Below are positions 51,244 to 58,367 of a stretch of DNA of 64,000 nt, one piece after another (position 1 is the stretch's first letter; the number at the start of each line of letters is the position of its first letter). The notes beneath the pieces are model-generated. The model was not told the origin of the DNA. It was given only the letters and a program-made list of their open reading frames with translations, and did not search any database. Position numbers and translations under genes: made by a program. Source of the stretch: Jiangella sp. DSM 45060 (GTDB lineage Bacteria > Actinomycetota > Actinomycetes > Jiangellales > Jiangellaceae); contig NZ_LT629771.1 in the NCBI RefSeq assembly GCF_900105175.1, forward strand, positions 4,916,501-4,980,500, given 5' to 3'.

Positions 51244-52604
51244 GACTCGACGAGCTGTGCGACTGGCTGCGGGCCGACTTCGGTGTCGTGGCCGGTGAGG
51301 TGACGCCGATCGGGCACGGCGCCGACGCGGCGGCGTCGGTCTGGATGGTGCGGGCGGGCAGCGCGTTCTACGCGGTCAAGTGGACCGGCGGCGGCTCGGT
51401 GGCCGGGCTGCTGCTGCCGTCGCGGCTGGCCGAGCTGGGCGTCGGCGGCGTCCCGGCGCCGGTCCGGACGCTGGATGGCGCGCTGTGGTCCGAGCGCGGC
51501 GGGCGGCGGCTGTCGGTGCAGCCCTGGGTGGGCGACGCGCGCGCGGTCGACGCCGGCCTGACTCCGGATCAGTGGACGGCGTTCGGCGCGCTGCTCGCGC
51601 GCGTGCACGCGGTGCCCCCGGACGACGCCGTCGCGCGGCAGCTGCCGGTCGAGGAGCACCGGCCCGACGCGGTACTCACGGCGACGGCGGACGTGACCGC
51701 GCGGCTGGCCGGCGGCGACCTCACCCGCGGGCGGGCCGCGGGTGGCGACGACCTCACGCGGGGGCCGGCCGAGGGCGGCGACGACCTCGTCCGCGAGCTG
51801 GCCGCGGCGTGGCGCGACGGCGCGGAGCTGCTCGGCGCGCTGACGGCACGGGCGGCCGTGCTGGGCGCCCGGCTTCGCGACCGCGACCGTGCGGCCCGCG
51901 CGGTGGTCTGTCACACCGACTGCCACCTGGGCAACGTGCTGCTCCGGTCGTCTCGAGCCGTGGTAGGTGGACCCCTCCCGGCCCGGGTGGGGCCCACCCT
52001 ACGGGCGGGCACCGACACACTCGCCGCCGACACACCCGCCGCCGACGCACCCAGCCCCGACGCACCCGCCGCCGACGCACCCGGCCCCGACACACCCGAC
52101 ACCGACGCACCCAGCCCCGACACACCCGACACCGACACACCCGACACCGACACACCCAGCCCCGACACACCCGCCGCCAACACACCCAGCCCCGACACAC
52201 CCGCCGCCAACACACCCAGCCCCGACACACCCGCCGCCGACACACCCGGCCCCGACACACTCGGCGCCGACGCCGGCGCCGACGTCTGGCTGATCGACTG
52301 GGACGACGCGACGCTGGCCCCGCCCGAGCGCGACCTGATGTTCGTCGTCGGCGGGTTGCCGGGGTACGCGCCGGTCGGCGAGCGCGAGCTGGGCTGGTTC
52401 GCGGCCGGCTACGGCCCCGTCGACGTCGACGCGGATCGGCTGGCCTACTACCGGGCGGTCCGCGCGCTGGGCGATCTCACCGAGTTCGCGGCCGAGCTGC
52501 TCGACCCGTCCGGCGACCGCGCCGGACGCGAGTTCGCGCTCTCCGTCGTCCGGGCCGAGCTGGCCGGCGCCGGGCTGGCCGGGCTCGCCGCCGTGAGAGC
52601 ATGA
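51240..52604 (+). CDS. Aminoglycoside-phosphotransferase-like kinase with a repeat insertion in the active-site region
   Basis: A 454-residue APH/choline-kinase-fold protein from GTG 51240. The N-lobe ends in an SVQPWVG hinge. The catalytic loop is CHTDCHLGN (His225, Asp227, Asn232) and the metal-binding segment is LIDWDDA (Asp353). In the family these two motifs lie about 15-25 residues apart; here about 120 separate them. Residues 259-343 are 17 copies of a five-residue unit rich in Asp, Thr, Pro and Ala, preceded by a Pro/Gly stretch from a hairpin element. The insert keeps the frame, so a folded kinase with a disordered loop is possible. It overlaps both neighbours by four bases. The substrate is unknown. 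Confidence 0.85.
   Translation: MRLDELCDWLRADFGVVAGEVTPIGHGADAAASVWMVRAGSAFYAVKWTGGGSVAGLLLPSRLAELGVGGVPAPVRTLDGALWSERGGRRLSVQPWVGDARAVDAGLTPDQWTAFGALLARVHAVPPDDAVARQLPVEEHRPDAVLTATADVTARLAGGDLTRGRAAGGDDLTRGPAEGGDDLVRELAAAWRDGAELLGALTARAAVLGARLRDRDRAARAVVCHTDCHLGNVLLRSSRAVVGGPLPARVGPTLRAGTDTLAADTPAADAPSPDAPAADAPGPDTPDTDAPSPDTPDTDTPDTDTPSPDTPAANTPSPDTPAANTPSPDTPAADTPGPDTLGADAGADVWLIDWDDATLAPPERDLMFVVGGLPGYAPVGERELGWFAAGYGPVDVDADRLAYYRAVRALGDLTEFAAELLDPSGDRAGREFALSVVRAELAGAGLAGLAAVRA
51963..52028 (+). repeat. Hairpin repeat element, copy A (inside the kinase gene)
   Basis: Core hairpin GGCCC-GGGTG-GGGCC at 51980-51994, inside a longer imperfect stem (GTAGGTGG at 51963 against CCCACCCTAC to 52001). 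It is followed by GGGCACCGACACACTCGC. Copies B and C near 57.6 and 57.8 kb have the same loop and the same CCGACACACTCGC tail, but GGACC/GGTCC stems. Confidence 0.65.
52014..52268 (+). repeat. 17 tandem copies of a 15-bp unit in a coding region
   Basis: Units such as GACACACCCGCCGCC, GACACACCCAGCCCC and GACACACCCGACACC follow one another without gaps. Each unit encodes five residues (DTPAA, DTPSP, DTPDT, DAPSP, NTPSP). The 15-bp period keeps the frame whatever the copy number, so the array can vary without breaking the kinase. The first unit begins within the tail of hairpin element A. Confidence 0.9.
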
Positions 52605-52903
52605 CCGCCATGAGGACCTGCACGCACCTGGACACCGTCGCCGAGGTGACGCCGTCCGGCACCGGCTGCGAAGAGTGCCTGCGCGTCGGCGGCCGCTGGG
52701 TGCACCTGCGCATGTGCATGGCCTGCGGGCACGTGGGCTGCTGCAACAGCTCGCCGGGCAAGCACGCCACGGCGCACGCGAACGAACATCCCGGCCACCC
52801 GATCATCCGGTCGTTCGAGCCGGGCGAGGACTGGTGGTACTGCTACGCCGACGAGCTCACCTTCGAGCTCGAGGGTCAGGAGCCGGCGCCGTCACACCCG
52901 TGA
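52601..52903 (+). CDS. UBP-type zinc-finger protein
   Basis: A 100-residue protein from ATG 52601, overlapping the kinase stop as ATGA; a second ATG is at 52610. It is a single UBP zinc finger: CTHLDTVAEV, GCEECLRVGGRW, LRMCMACGHVGCCNSSPGKHA, TAHANEHPGHPIIRSFEPGEDWWYCYAD, with the ordered Cys and His ligands. In eukaryotes the fold binds ubiquitin C-termini. Free-standing actinobacterial versions are common, often next to transporters or redox genes, and their role is not known. The 3' end overlaps the convergent MFS-USP gene by 12 bp. Confidence 0.9.
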   Translation: MTAMRTCTHLDTVAEVTPSGTGCEECLRVGGRWVHLRMCMACGHVGCCNSSPGKHATAHANEHPGHPIIRSFEPGEDWWYCYADELTFELEGQEPAPSHP

Positions 52904-54565
52904 GTCGTCGTTGACGATCACGATGGTGCAGCGGGCGTGCCGCCACAGCTCCTGACTGGCGCTGGCCTCCATCAACGCGGCCAGCCCGCCGTGGCTCGGC
53001 GTGCCGATGACGATGGCCCGCGCGCCGACCTGACCGGCGTGCTCGGCGATCAGCCGTCCGACCGAACCGTGCCCGGCGACGCCGCGCAGCACGTGCCCCA
53101 CCGCGGGGACGCCGAGCGCGGCGACCTCGTCCAGCCGCTGCCGGACGGCGGCCCGCGCGGCCGCGTCGTCCTCGGTCTCGGCGACGCTGTCGCCAGCGAC
53201 CGCCGACTCCTGCGCGTGCAGCACGTCGACGGTGCGTCCGTTCAGGGTCGCCAGCCGAGCGGCCACCCGGGCGACCTCGGCGCCGTCCGTCCCGGCCACG
53301 GCCGCGACGATGACGCCGTCGCCCTCGGACGGCTCGGGGCCGACCGTCTCCAGCCGCGGCGCCGCCGCCGGAGCCGTCTCGCCGGCCTGCACGCGCTCCG
53401 CGGCCGCGAGCGCGTCGCGCGCCGTCGTCAGGATCGCGATGCCCAGCACCAGCACGCCGGCGGCCAGGTAGAACGGCACGTGCACGTTCGTCGCCTCGAC
53501 CAGCTTGCCCGCGGCGAACGGCGCCAGCCCGCCGCCGATGAACCGGACGAAGCCGTACGCCGCCGACGCCACCGGCCGGTCCACCGGTGACACCGTCATC
53601 ACCGCCTGCGTCGTCACCGTGTTGTTGATGCCGATGAACACACCGGCCACGACGACCGCCGTCACCAGCACCGGCACGTGGTCGGTCCAGATCGCGATGA
53701 CCAGCACGACGACGGCGAAGCAGGCGAGGTTCGCGTACAGGGTGCGGGCGATGCCGAGCCGTCGCTGCAGCCAGGGCGCGCCGGCCACCGAGAAGATCGC
53801 CACCAGCAGGCCCCAGCCGGTGAACACCAGGCCCAGCTCGATCGCGCCCAGCCCCATCGGGAACGGCGCGTAGCCCAGCACGGTGAAGAACGCCCAGTTG
53901 TAACAGAGCGCCGTCAGCGACATCACCAGCAGGCCGCGGTGCCGCAGCGCCCGCAGCGGCTCGAGCAGGCCGGTCCTCCTGGCCGGCAGCGGCTGCGGCT
54001 CGACGAGGACGGCGGTGGCGATCAGCGCGATGCTCATCAGCGCCGCGACGCCGAAGAACGGGCCGCGCCAGCTGATCTCGCCGAGCACGCCGCCCAGCAA
54101 CGGGCCGACGGCGATGCCCAGGCCGAGCGCCGACTCGTACAGCACGATGGCCCCGACGAACCCGCCGCTGGCCGACGCCACGATGACCGCCAGCGACGTC
54201 GCGATGAACAGCGCATTGCCGACGCCCCAGCCGGCCCGGAACCCGACGATGCCACCGATGCTGTCCGACGCCCCGGCCAGTGCCGCGAACACGACGATGA
54301 GCGCGAGGCCGGCGATCAGCGTCTTCTTCGCGCCGATGCGGCTGGACACCCAGTTCGTCACCAGCATCGCCACCGCCGTGACCACGAGGTAACTGGTGAA
54401 CAGCAGCGTCACCTGGCTCGGCGTGGCGTCCAGCTCGCTGGAGATGGCCGGCAGGATCGGGTCGACCAGGCCGATGCCCATGAACGACACGACACAGGCG
54501 AACGCGACGGCGTAGACGGCCTTGGGCTGACGGAACGGGCTGGTGGCGGGTGCGGTGCCGGTCAT
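52892..54565 (-). CDS. MFS transporter fused to a universal-stress-protein domain
   Basis: A 557-residue protein. Residues 15-395 form a 12-helix MFS exporter (CVVSFMGIGLVDPILPAISSEL, VTNWVSSRIGAKKTLIAG motif A, IVLYESALGLGIAVGPLLGG motif C). Residues about 415-557 are a UspA-like domain (VIVAAVAGTDGAEVARVAARLA, ending ARAIVIGTPSHGGLAALMEA and CTIVIVND). The USP part keeps a G-x9-G-S/T-like end, so nucleotide binding is plausible and might gate transport. The stop/start overlap with the MarR gene shows one operon. The exported compound is unknown. Confidence 0.9.
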   Translation of the reverse strand: MTGTAPATSPFRQPKAVYAVAFACVVSFMGIGLVDPILPAISSELDATPSQVTLLFTSYLVVTAVAMLVTNWVSSRIGAKKTLIAGLALIVVFAALAGASDSIGGIVGFRAGWGVGNALFIATSLAVIVASASGGFVGAIVLYESALGLGIAVGPLLGGVLGEISWRGPFFGVAALMSIALIATAVLVEPQPLPARRTGLLEPLRALRHRGLLVMSLTALCYNWAFFTVLGYAPFPMGLGAIELGLVFTGWGLLVAIFSVAGAPWLQRRLGIARTLYANLACFAVVVLVIAIWTDHVPVLVTAVVVAGVFIGINNTVTTQAVMTVSPVDRPVASAAYGFVRFIGGGLAPFAAGKLVEATNVHVPFYLAAGVLVLGIAILTTARDALAAAERVQAGETAPAAAPRLETVGPEPSEGDGVIVAAVAGTDGAEVARVAARLATLNGRTVDVLHAQESAVAGDSVAETEDDAAARAAVRQRLDEVAALGVPAVGHVLRGVAGHGSVGRLIAEHAGQVGARAIVIGTPSHGGLAALMEASASQELWRHARCTIVIVNDDSRV

Positions 54566-55008
54566 GCGGTGGCTCCGGTGCGGTCGGGGGCGCGGGTGGG
54601 GACGCTCGCCGTCAGGGCGTCGATGGCGGGGACGGCGGCCTCGAGGGCGGCTCGGGTGGCCGGGTCGAGCGTGGCCAGCAGGGCGGCCAGCCGGTCGGCG
54701 CGGGCCTCGCGGCGGGCCGCGAGCGCCGCACGGCCGGCGTCGGCGAGCCCGACCCGGACGACCCGGCCGTCGGCGGGGTCGGCGCTGCGTTCGACCAGCC
54801 CCGCGTCGTGCAGGCGGGCGACGAGCTGGGTCATCGCCGGCTGGGTGACGCCCTCCTGGACGGCCAGTTCGGTGAGCCGGCGCGGGCCGGTGCGCTCCAG
54901 CGTCGCGAGGGTGGCGGCGGCCGTCAGCGACAGGTCGCCCGCGGTGGTGAGCTGGCGGAACAGCCGGACCAGCCGCTCCAGGGCGGACGCGAGCTCCATG
55001 GAATCCAT
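54562..55008 (-). CDS. MarR-family regulator of the MFS-USP gene
   Basis: A 148-residue winged-helix repressor from ATG 55008. It reads LSLTAAATLATLERTGPRRLTELAVQEGVTQPAMTQLVARLHDAGLVERS and then the wing DPADGRVVRVGLADAGR. It overlaps the transporter gene by ATGA, the standard layout of a drug-responsive repressor and its efflux pump. A near-palindrome lies just upstream of its start. Confidence 0.9.
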   Translation of the reverse strand: MDSMELASALERLVRLFRQLTTAGDLSLTAAATLATLERTGPRRLTELAVQEGVTQPAMTQLVARLHDAGLVERSADPADGRVVRVGLADAGRAALAARREARADRLAALLATLDPATRAALEAAVPAIDALTASVPTRAPDRTGATA

Positions 55009-55013
55009 AACGG

Positions 55014-55025
55014 GCTTATATTAGC
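55014..55025. promoter_or_regulatory. Imperfect palindrome, candidate MarR operator
   Basis: GCTTATATTAGC matches its reverse complement at 10 of 12 positions. It lies five bases before the MarR-type ATG, in AT-rich sequence that may also contain the -10 element. Its position and symmetry fit autorepression. Confidence 0.45.
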
Positions 55026-55210
55026 GCGTGATGTAACTCCTGGACGATGGCGGATCGCCCGTACGGGTGATTCTTGACACATCAACGGTTGGGTCGGCCG
55101 CGCCATTGGGTAGCCTCGGTCGGCGAAGCGGCCGGTCCGGGCCGCTGATCAGCGATTCGACCGGTACATCCGGTTCGGGGGACTTCGGTCAGAGGGGAAG
55201 CGGGACGCCG

Positions 55211-57490
55211 GTGCATGCAACGTCGCTCGGCCGCCGGTTGCTCGGCGTCGCCGCCGCCTTCGTCGTCGCCGGCGGCGTGCTGGCCACGGCGGGTCCCGCC
55301 GCGGCGCTCGAGGTCGACACCACGCCGGCCGCGCCCGACGTCCGGATGCGCGTCTACGACGCCGCCGACTTCGCCGACCGGGCCGCCGAGCTGCCGGCCG
55401 GGCTGGCCGAGGCGATCCGGCGCGACCTCGGCCAGTCACCCGAGGAGTACCTGGCGACGGCGGCGGCCGCGCGGCAGGCCGGCCGGGTCGTCGACTCGCT
55501 CGGCGACACCGTCCGCTCGGCCTGGCTGGACGGCCAGACGCTGCACGTCGCCGTCACCGACCGCGGCGCCACCATCGCGGCCCGCAACGCCGGCGCGGAG
55601 GTGCAGGTCGGCGACGTCCTGGCCGACGCCCTCGCCGCGGCCCGCGCCCAGGACAAGCTCGCCTACATCGACCGCGCGGCCGAGCGCGTCGTCGCCGTCG
55701 GCGCGGGCGTGCGCGGCGAGCCGGTCCGCCAGGTGCGGCTGTCCGCGCAGTCCGGCGAGCAGGTCGGCGGCACCGGCGTCGCCGTCCGCGCTCCGCTGGC
55801 CGACTACCACTGCTCCGCCGCGTTCACCGGCTCCGGCCCCGACGGCGCACCCCGCCTGCTGACCGCCGGCCACTGCGGCGCCGGCGCCGACGGCCCGTTC
55901 ACCACCGGCATCGACGCGGTGCCGCCGGACGCGCCGCTGTCCACGGTCGAGCCGCGCGACTGGCCCGGCCTGATCGGCGACCCGCTCGGCGACTACGTCG
56001 AGGACAGCATCACGTTCGGCGACGGCCACGACGCCGCCCTCATCTCCGTCGACGGCGACGTGCGGCCCGAGGTGGCCGGCTGGGGCCCGGACGCCGATTC
56101 CGCCCTCGCCGTCCACGACTCCGTCGGAGCCCTGGCCGGTGCGCCGGTGTGCGCGGCCGGCGGCGCGTCCGGCTGGAACTGCGGGCACATCCTCGACGCG
56201 CGGACGACCGTGCCGGTGAGCGGCCAGGACGTCACCGGCTTCCTGTTCGACGCGTGCGTGCTGCCCGGCGACAGCGGCGGCGCGGTCACCATCGGGACGT
56301 ATGCGCTCGGTCTGAGCTCCGGCTCCACCTGGCCCGGTCCCACCTGCGCCGGCGGCGACCCCGCCGCGGGCGGCGACGACCTCAGCGTCGGCTACGCCCT
56401 CAGCGACGCCGAGGCGCTCTACGGCGCGGACTGGGACCTCGGCGTCCGGGTCGGCGCGCCCCAGGTCGCCGCGCCCGCCGACGACGCCGCCGCCGGGCCG
56501 ACGCCCACGTTCACCGGCACCGCCGACGCCGCCGCGGGCGCCGTCGTCACCGTCGAGATCGAGGACGGGCCGGAGCTGGAGGCCGAGGTCGGTGTGACCG
56601 GCCGGTGGACCGCGCCGGTCGGCGCCGCGCTGGAGCCGGGCACGTACTCGTACACAGCGCGCACCACACTGCGGCCCGCGACCGGCGACGACCCCGTCAC
56701 CTCCGCCGAGACGACGGGCGAGTTCGAGGTCGCGGAGCGGGCCGGGCTCGGCGTGAGCTGGCCCGCACCCGGCCACGTCAGCCCCGACGGGCGGCTCGCC
56801 TTCGAGGGCACCGGCCAGCCCGGCGCCGTCGTCGCCCTCACCGTCGGCGGCGAGGAGCTCGCCCGCACCACCGTCGGCGCCGACGGCACCTGGTCGCTGC
56901 GAGCCGACTCCGCCCGCCCGGCCGGCCGGTTCGACGCCGTCCTGACCCAGGAGACGGACGACGCGGCCGCGGTGCAGCCGGGCGCGGGGACCACCTCGCC
57001 GTCGGCCCCGGCCTCGGTCACCGTCGCCGGTGTCGGCGTCGCGCCGGGCGCTCCGGTGGTGCGGGCACCGCGCGGCCGGGTCTCCGTCACCGACGCCGGC
57101 ACCCTCAGCGGCGCCGCCGCGCCTGGCGCCGCCGTCTCCGTGCGCGTCGCCGAGGCCGCCGCCGACGTGGCGGACGCTCCGGAGCTGACTACCGAGGCCG
57201 GAGCCGACGGCGCGTGGACGCTCCACCTGGACGCCCCACTGCCCGCCGGCCGCCACGTCGTCGTCGCCACCCAGTCCGTCGACGACCTCACCTCCGAGCC
57301 GTCCTCCCCCGTCACCGTCGACGTGGCGGCGACCTCCCGGTCGGCGGGCGGCCTCGAGGGCGCCACCTCCCCCACCCCCACCGACGACGGCCTGCCCGGT
57401 GGCGTGCTCGCGGCCGCGGGCGGCATCGTCCTCGCCGGCGTTGCCGTCGCCGCCGCCCTCGCCTGGCGCCGTCGCCGCACGGCCGGCTGA
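55211..57490 (+). CDS. Secreted trypsin-like serine protease with Ig-like repeats and C-terminal membrane anchor (paralog 1)
   Basis: A 759-residue protein taken from GTG 55211, which gives a normal Sec signal (TSLGRRLLGVAAAFVVAGGVLATAG, cut near AALE). An alpha-lytic-type pro-region (residues about 40-175) precedes the S1 domain. His221 is in LLTAGHCG, Asp274 in GHDAALIS and Ser355 in LPGDSGGAV. The last third has two or three Ig-like sandwiches (AFEGTGQPGAVVALTVGG type). The C-terminus is LPGGVL, a hydrophobic helix and RRRR, a sortase-like tail whose LPXTG has become LPGGV, so anchoring is probably by the membrane helix. It is paralogous to the gene at 58368. Confidence 0.87.
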   Translation: MHATSLGRRLLGVAAAFVVAGGVLATAGPAAALEVDTTPAAPDVRMRVYDAADFADRAAELPAGLAEAIRRDLGQSPEEYLATAAAARQAGRVVDSLGDTVRSAWLDGQTLHVAVTDRGATIAARNAGAEVQVGDVLADALAAARAQDKLAYIDRAAERVVAVGAGVRGEPVRQVRLSAQSGEQVGGTGVAVRAPLADYHCSAAFTGSGPDGAPRLLTAGHCGAGADGPFTTGIDAVPPDAPLSTVEPRDWPGLIGDPLGDYVEDSITFGDGHDAALISVDGDVRPEVAGWGPDADSALAVHDSVGALAGAPVCAAGGASGWNCGHILDARTTVPVSGQDVTGFLFDACVLPGDSGGAVTIGTYALGLSSGSTWPGPTCAGGDPAAGGDDLSVGYALSDAEALYGADWDLGVRVGAPQVAAPADDAAAGPTPTFTGTADAAAGAVVTVEIEDGPELEAEVGVTGRWTAPVGAALEPGTYSYTARTTLRPATGDDPVTSAETTGEFEVAERAGLGVSWPAPGHVSPDGRLAFEGTGQPGAVVALTVGGEELARTTVGADGTWSLRADSARPAGRFDAVLTQETDDAAAVQPGAGTTSPSAPASVTVAGVGVAPGAPVVRAPRGRVSVTDAGTLSGAAAPGAAVSVRVAEAAADVADAPELTTEAGADGAWTLHLDAPLPAGRHVVVATQSVDDLTSEPSSPVTVDVAATSRSAGGLEGATSPTPTDDGLPGGVLAAAGGIVLAGVAVAAALAWRRRRTAG

Positions 57491-57506
57491 CCCCGGCTGC
57501 CCGCTC

Positions 57507-57913
57507 CTGCGCACGCCCGCATTCGCGGCGGCCAGCACCCGGCCGACCTGACTTGCGCGTCGCAGTGGGCACACACGCCCAGCTCTGCGTCCGCGGCGCC
57601 GTGGGCACGCCCCGCCCCGGACCGGGTGGGTCCAACCTACGCGCGGCCACCGACACACTCGCGTCGCCACTGACGGAGGCCGCCGCGCCGGCCGGTCGGG
57701 CGACTCACCGTCCCCCGCTCCTGCGCACGCCCGCGTCCACGGCGGCCCGCACCCGGCCGGCCTGAGTTCCGCGTCGCCGTGGGCACGCCCCGCCCCGGAC
57801 CGGGTGGGTCCAACCTACGCGCAGCCACCGACACACTCGCGCCGCCACTGACCGAGTCGCCGCGGCCCGAGTCGCCGCTGCAGGAGGCCGCCGCGCCGGC
57901 CGGGCGCACTCAA
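57507..57913 (+). repeat. About 200-bp direct repeat (two copies) with hairpin elements B and C
   Basis: Copy 1 starts at 57507 and copy 2 at 57721, both with CTGCGCACGCCCGC. They share the CGGCACCCGGCC-like and GTGGGCACGCCCCGCCCCGG blocks and the tail CACCGACACACTCGC. Copy 1 has about 36 extra bases near 57575-57610. Each contains the hairpin GGACC-GGGTG-GGTCC, at 57619-57633 and 57797-57811. Loop and tail match the element inside the kinase gene at 51980. Confidence 0.8.
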
Positions 57914-58245
57914 CACCAACGTCACATCAGTCCCACGGACCACATCGGCACCACCCGTAAAGAACCGCCGCCATACGCGCGCCATACGATCCCGGCGCCC
58001 GCCCGCGCGAGCATCCGCCGCCGGGACCGGAATGTCCGTGGCCCGCACCCACGCCACCCGACCGCGCCCACCGGTCGGCAGCCCGCCGCCACGCCCGCGA
58101 CACGCGAGCCGACCTGCGCATCTTCCGGTGACACCGGCTGTCAACGCAGTGGTTGTGCCCGAATTGCGCCAATCACCACTTGAGCATTCAAATTTCTCGT
58201 CACACAGCGTGATGTCGGACATTCGCCCTGATAGGTGCCGAGTAC

Positions 58246-58274
58246 TTGAATATGCGTCGGAACGGTGCTGTAGG
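58246..58274 (+). promoter_or_regulatory. Candidate promoter of protease paralog 2
   Basis: TTGAAT at 58246-58251 and TGTAGG at 58269-58274 are 17 bases apart, about 94 bp before the GTG start. This resembles the actinobacterial housekeeping sigma consensus. Prediction only. Confidence 0.35.
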
Positions 58275-58367
58275 GTGACACAGGCTCCGGGGTGCCGTCG
58301 GCAGTTCCACCCCGCCGGCGGAGCACCGGTCCATTCCATGTCAATGACATTTCATTTTGGAGTAACT

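Larger units (their letters stand above)
57491..58367. other. 877-bp intergenic region with tandem repeats and hairpins
   Basis: Separates the two protease paralogs. Its first half is a two-copy repeat carrying hairpin elements B and C; its second half is less GC-rich and contains the likely promoter of the second protease. No gene is supported. Confidence 0.6.

Noticed and set aside
52014-52268. CRISPR array
   Set aside because: The repeats are directly adjacent 15-bp units with no spacers, inside a coding frame, and no cas gene is present.
57491-57915. Small genes in the tandem-repeat region
   Set aside because: Open frames there come from high GC content, copy the repeat pattern and have no ribosome sites.
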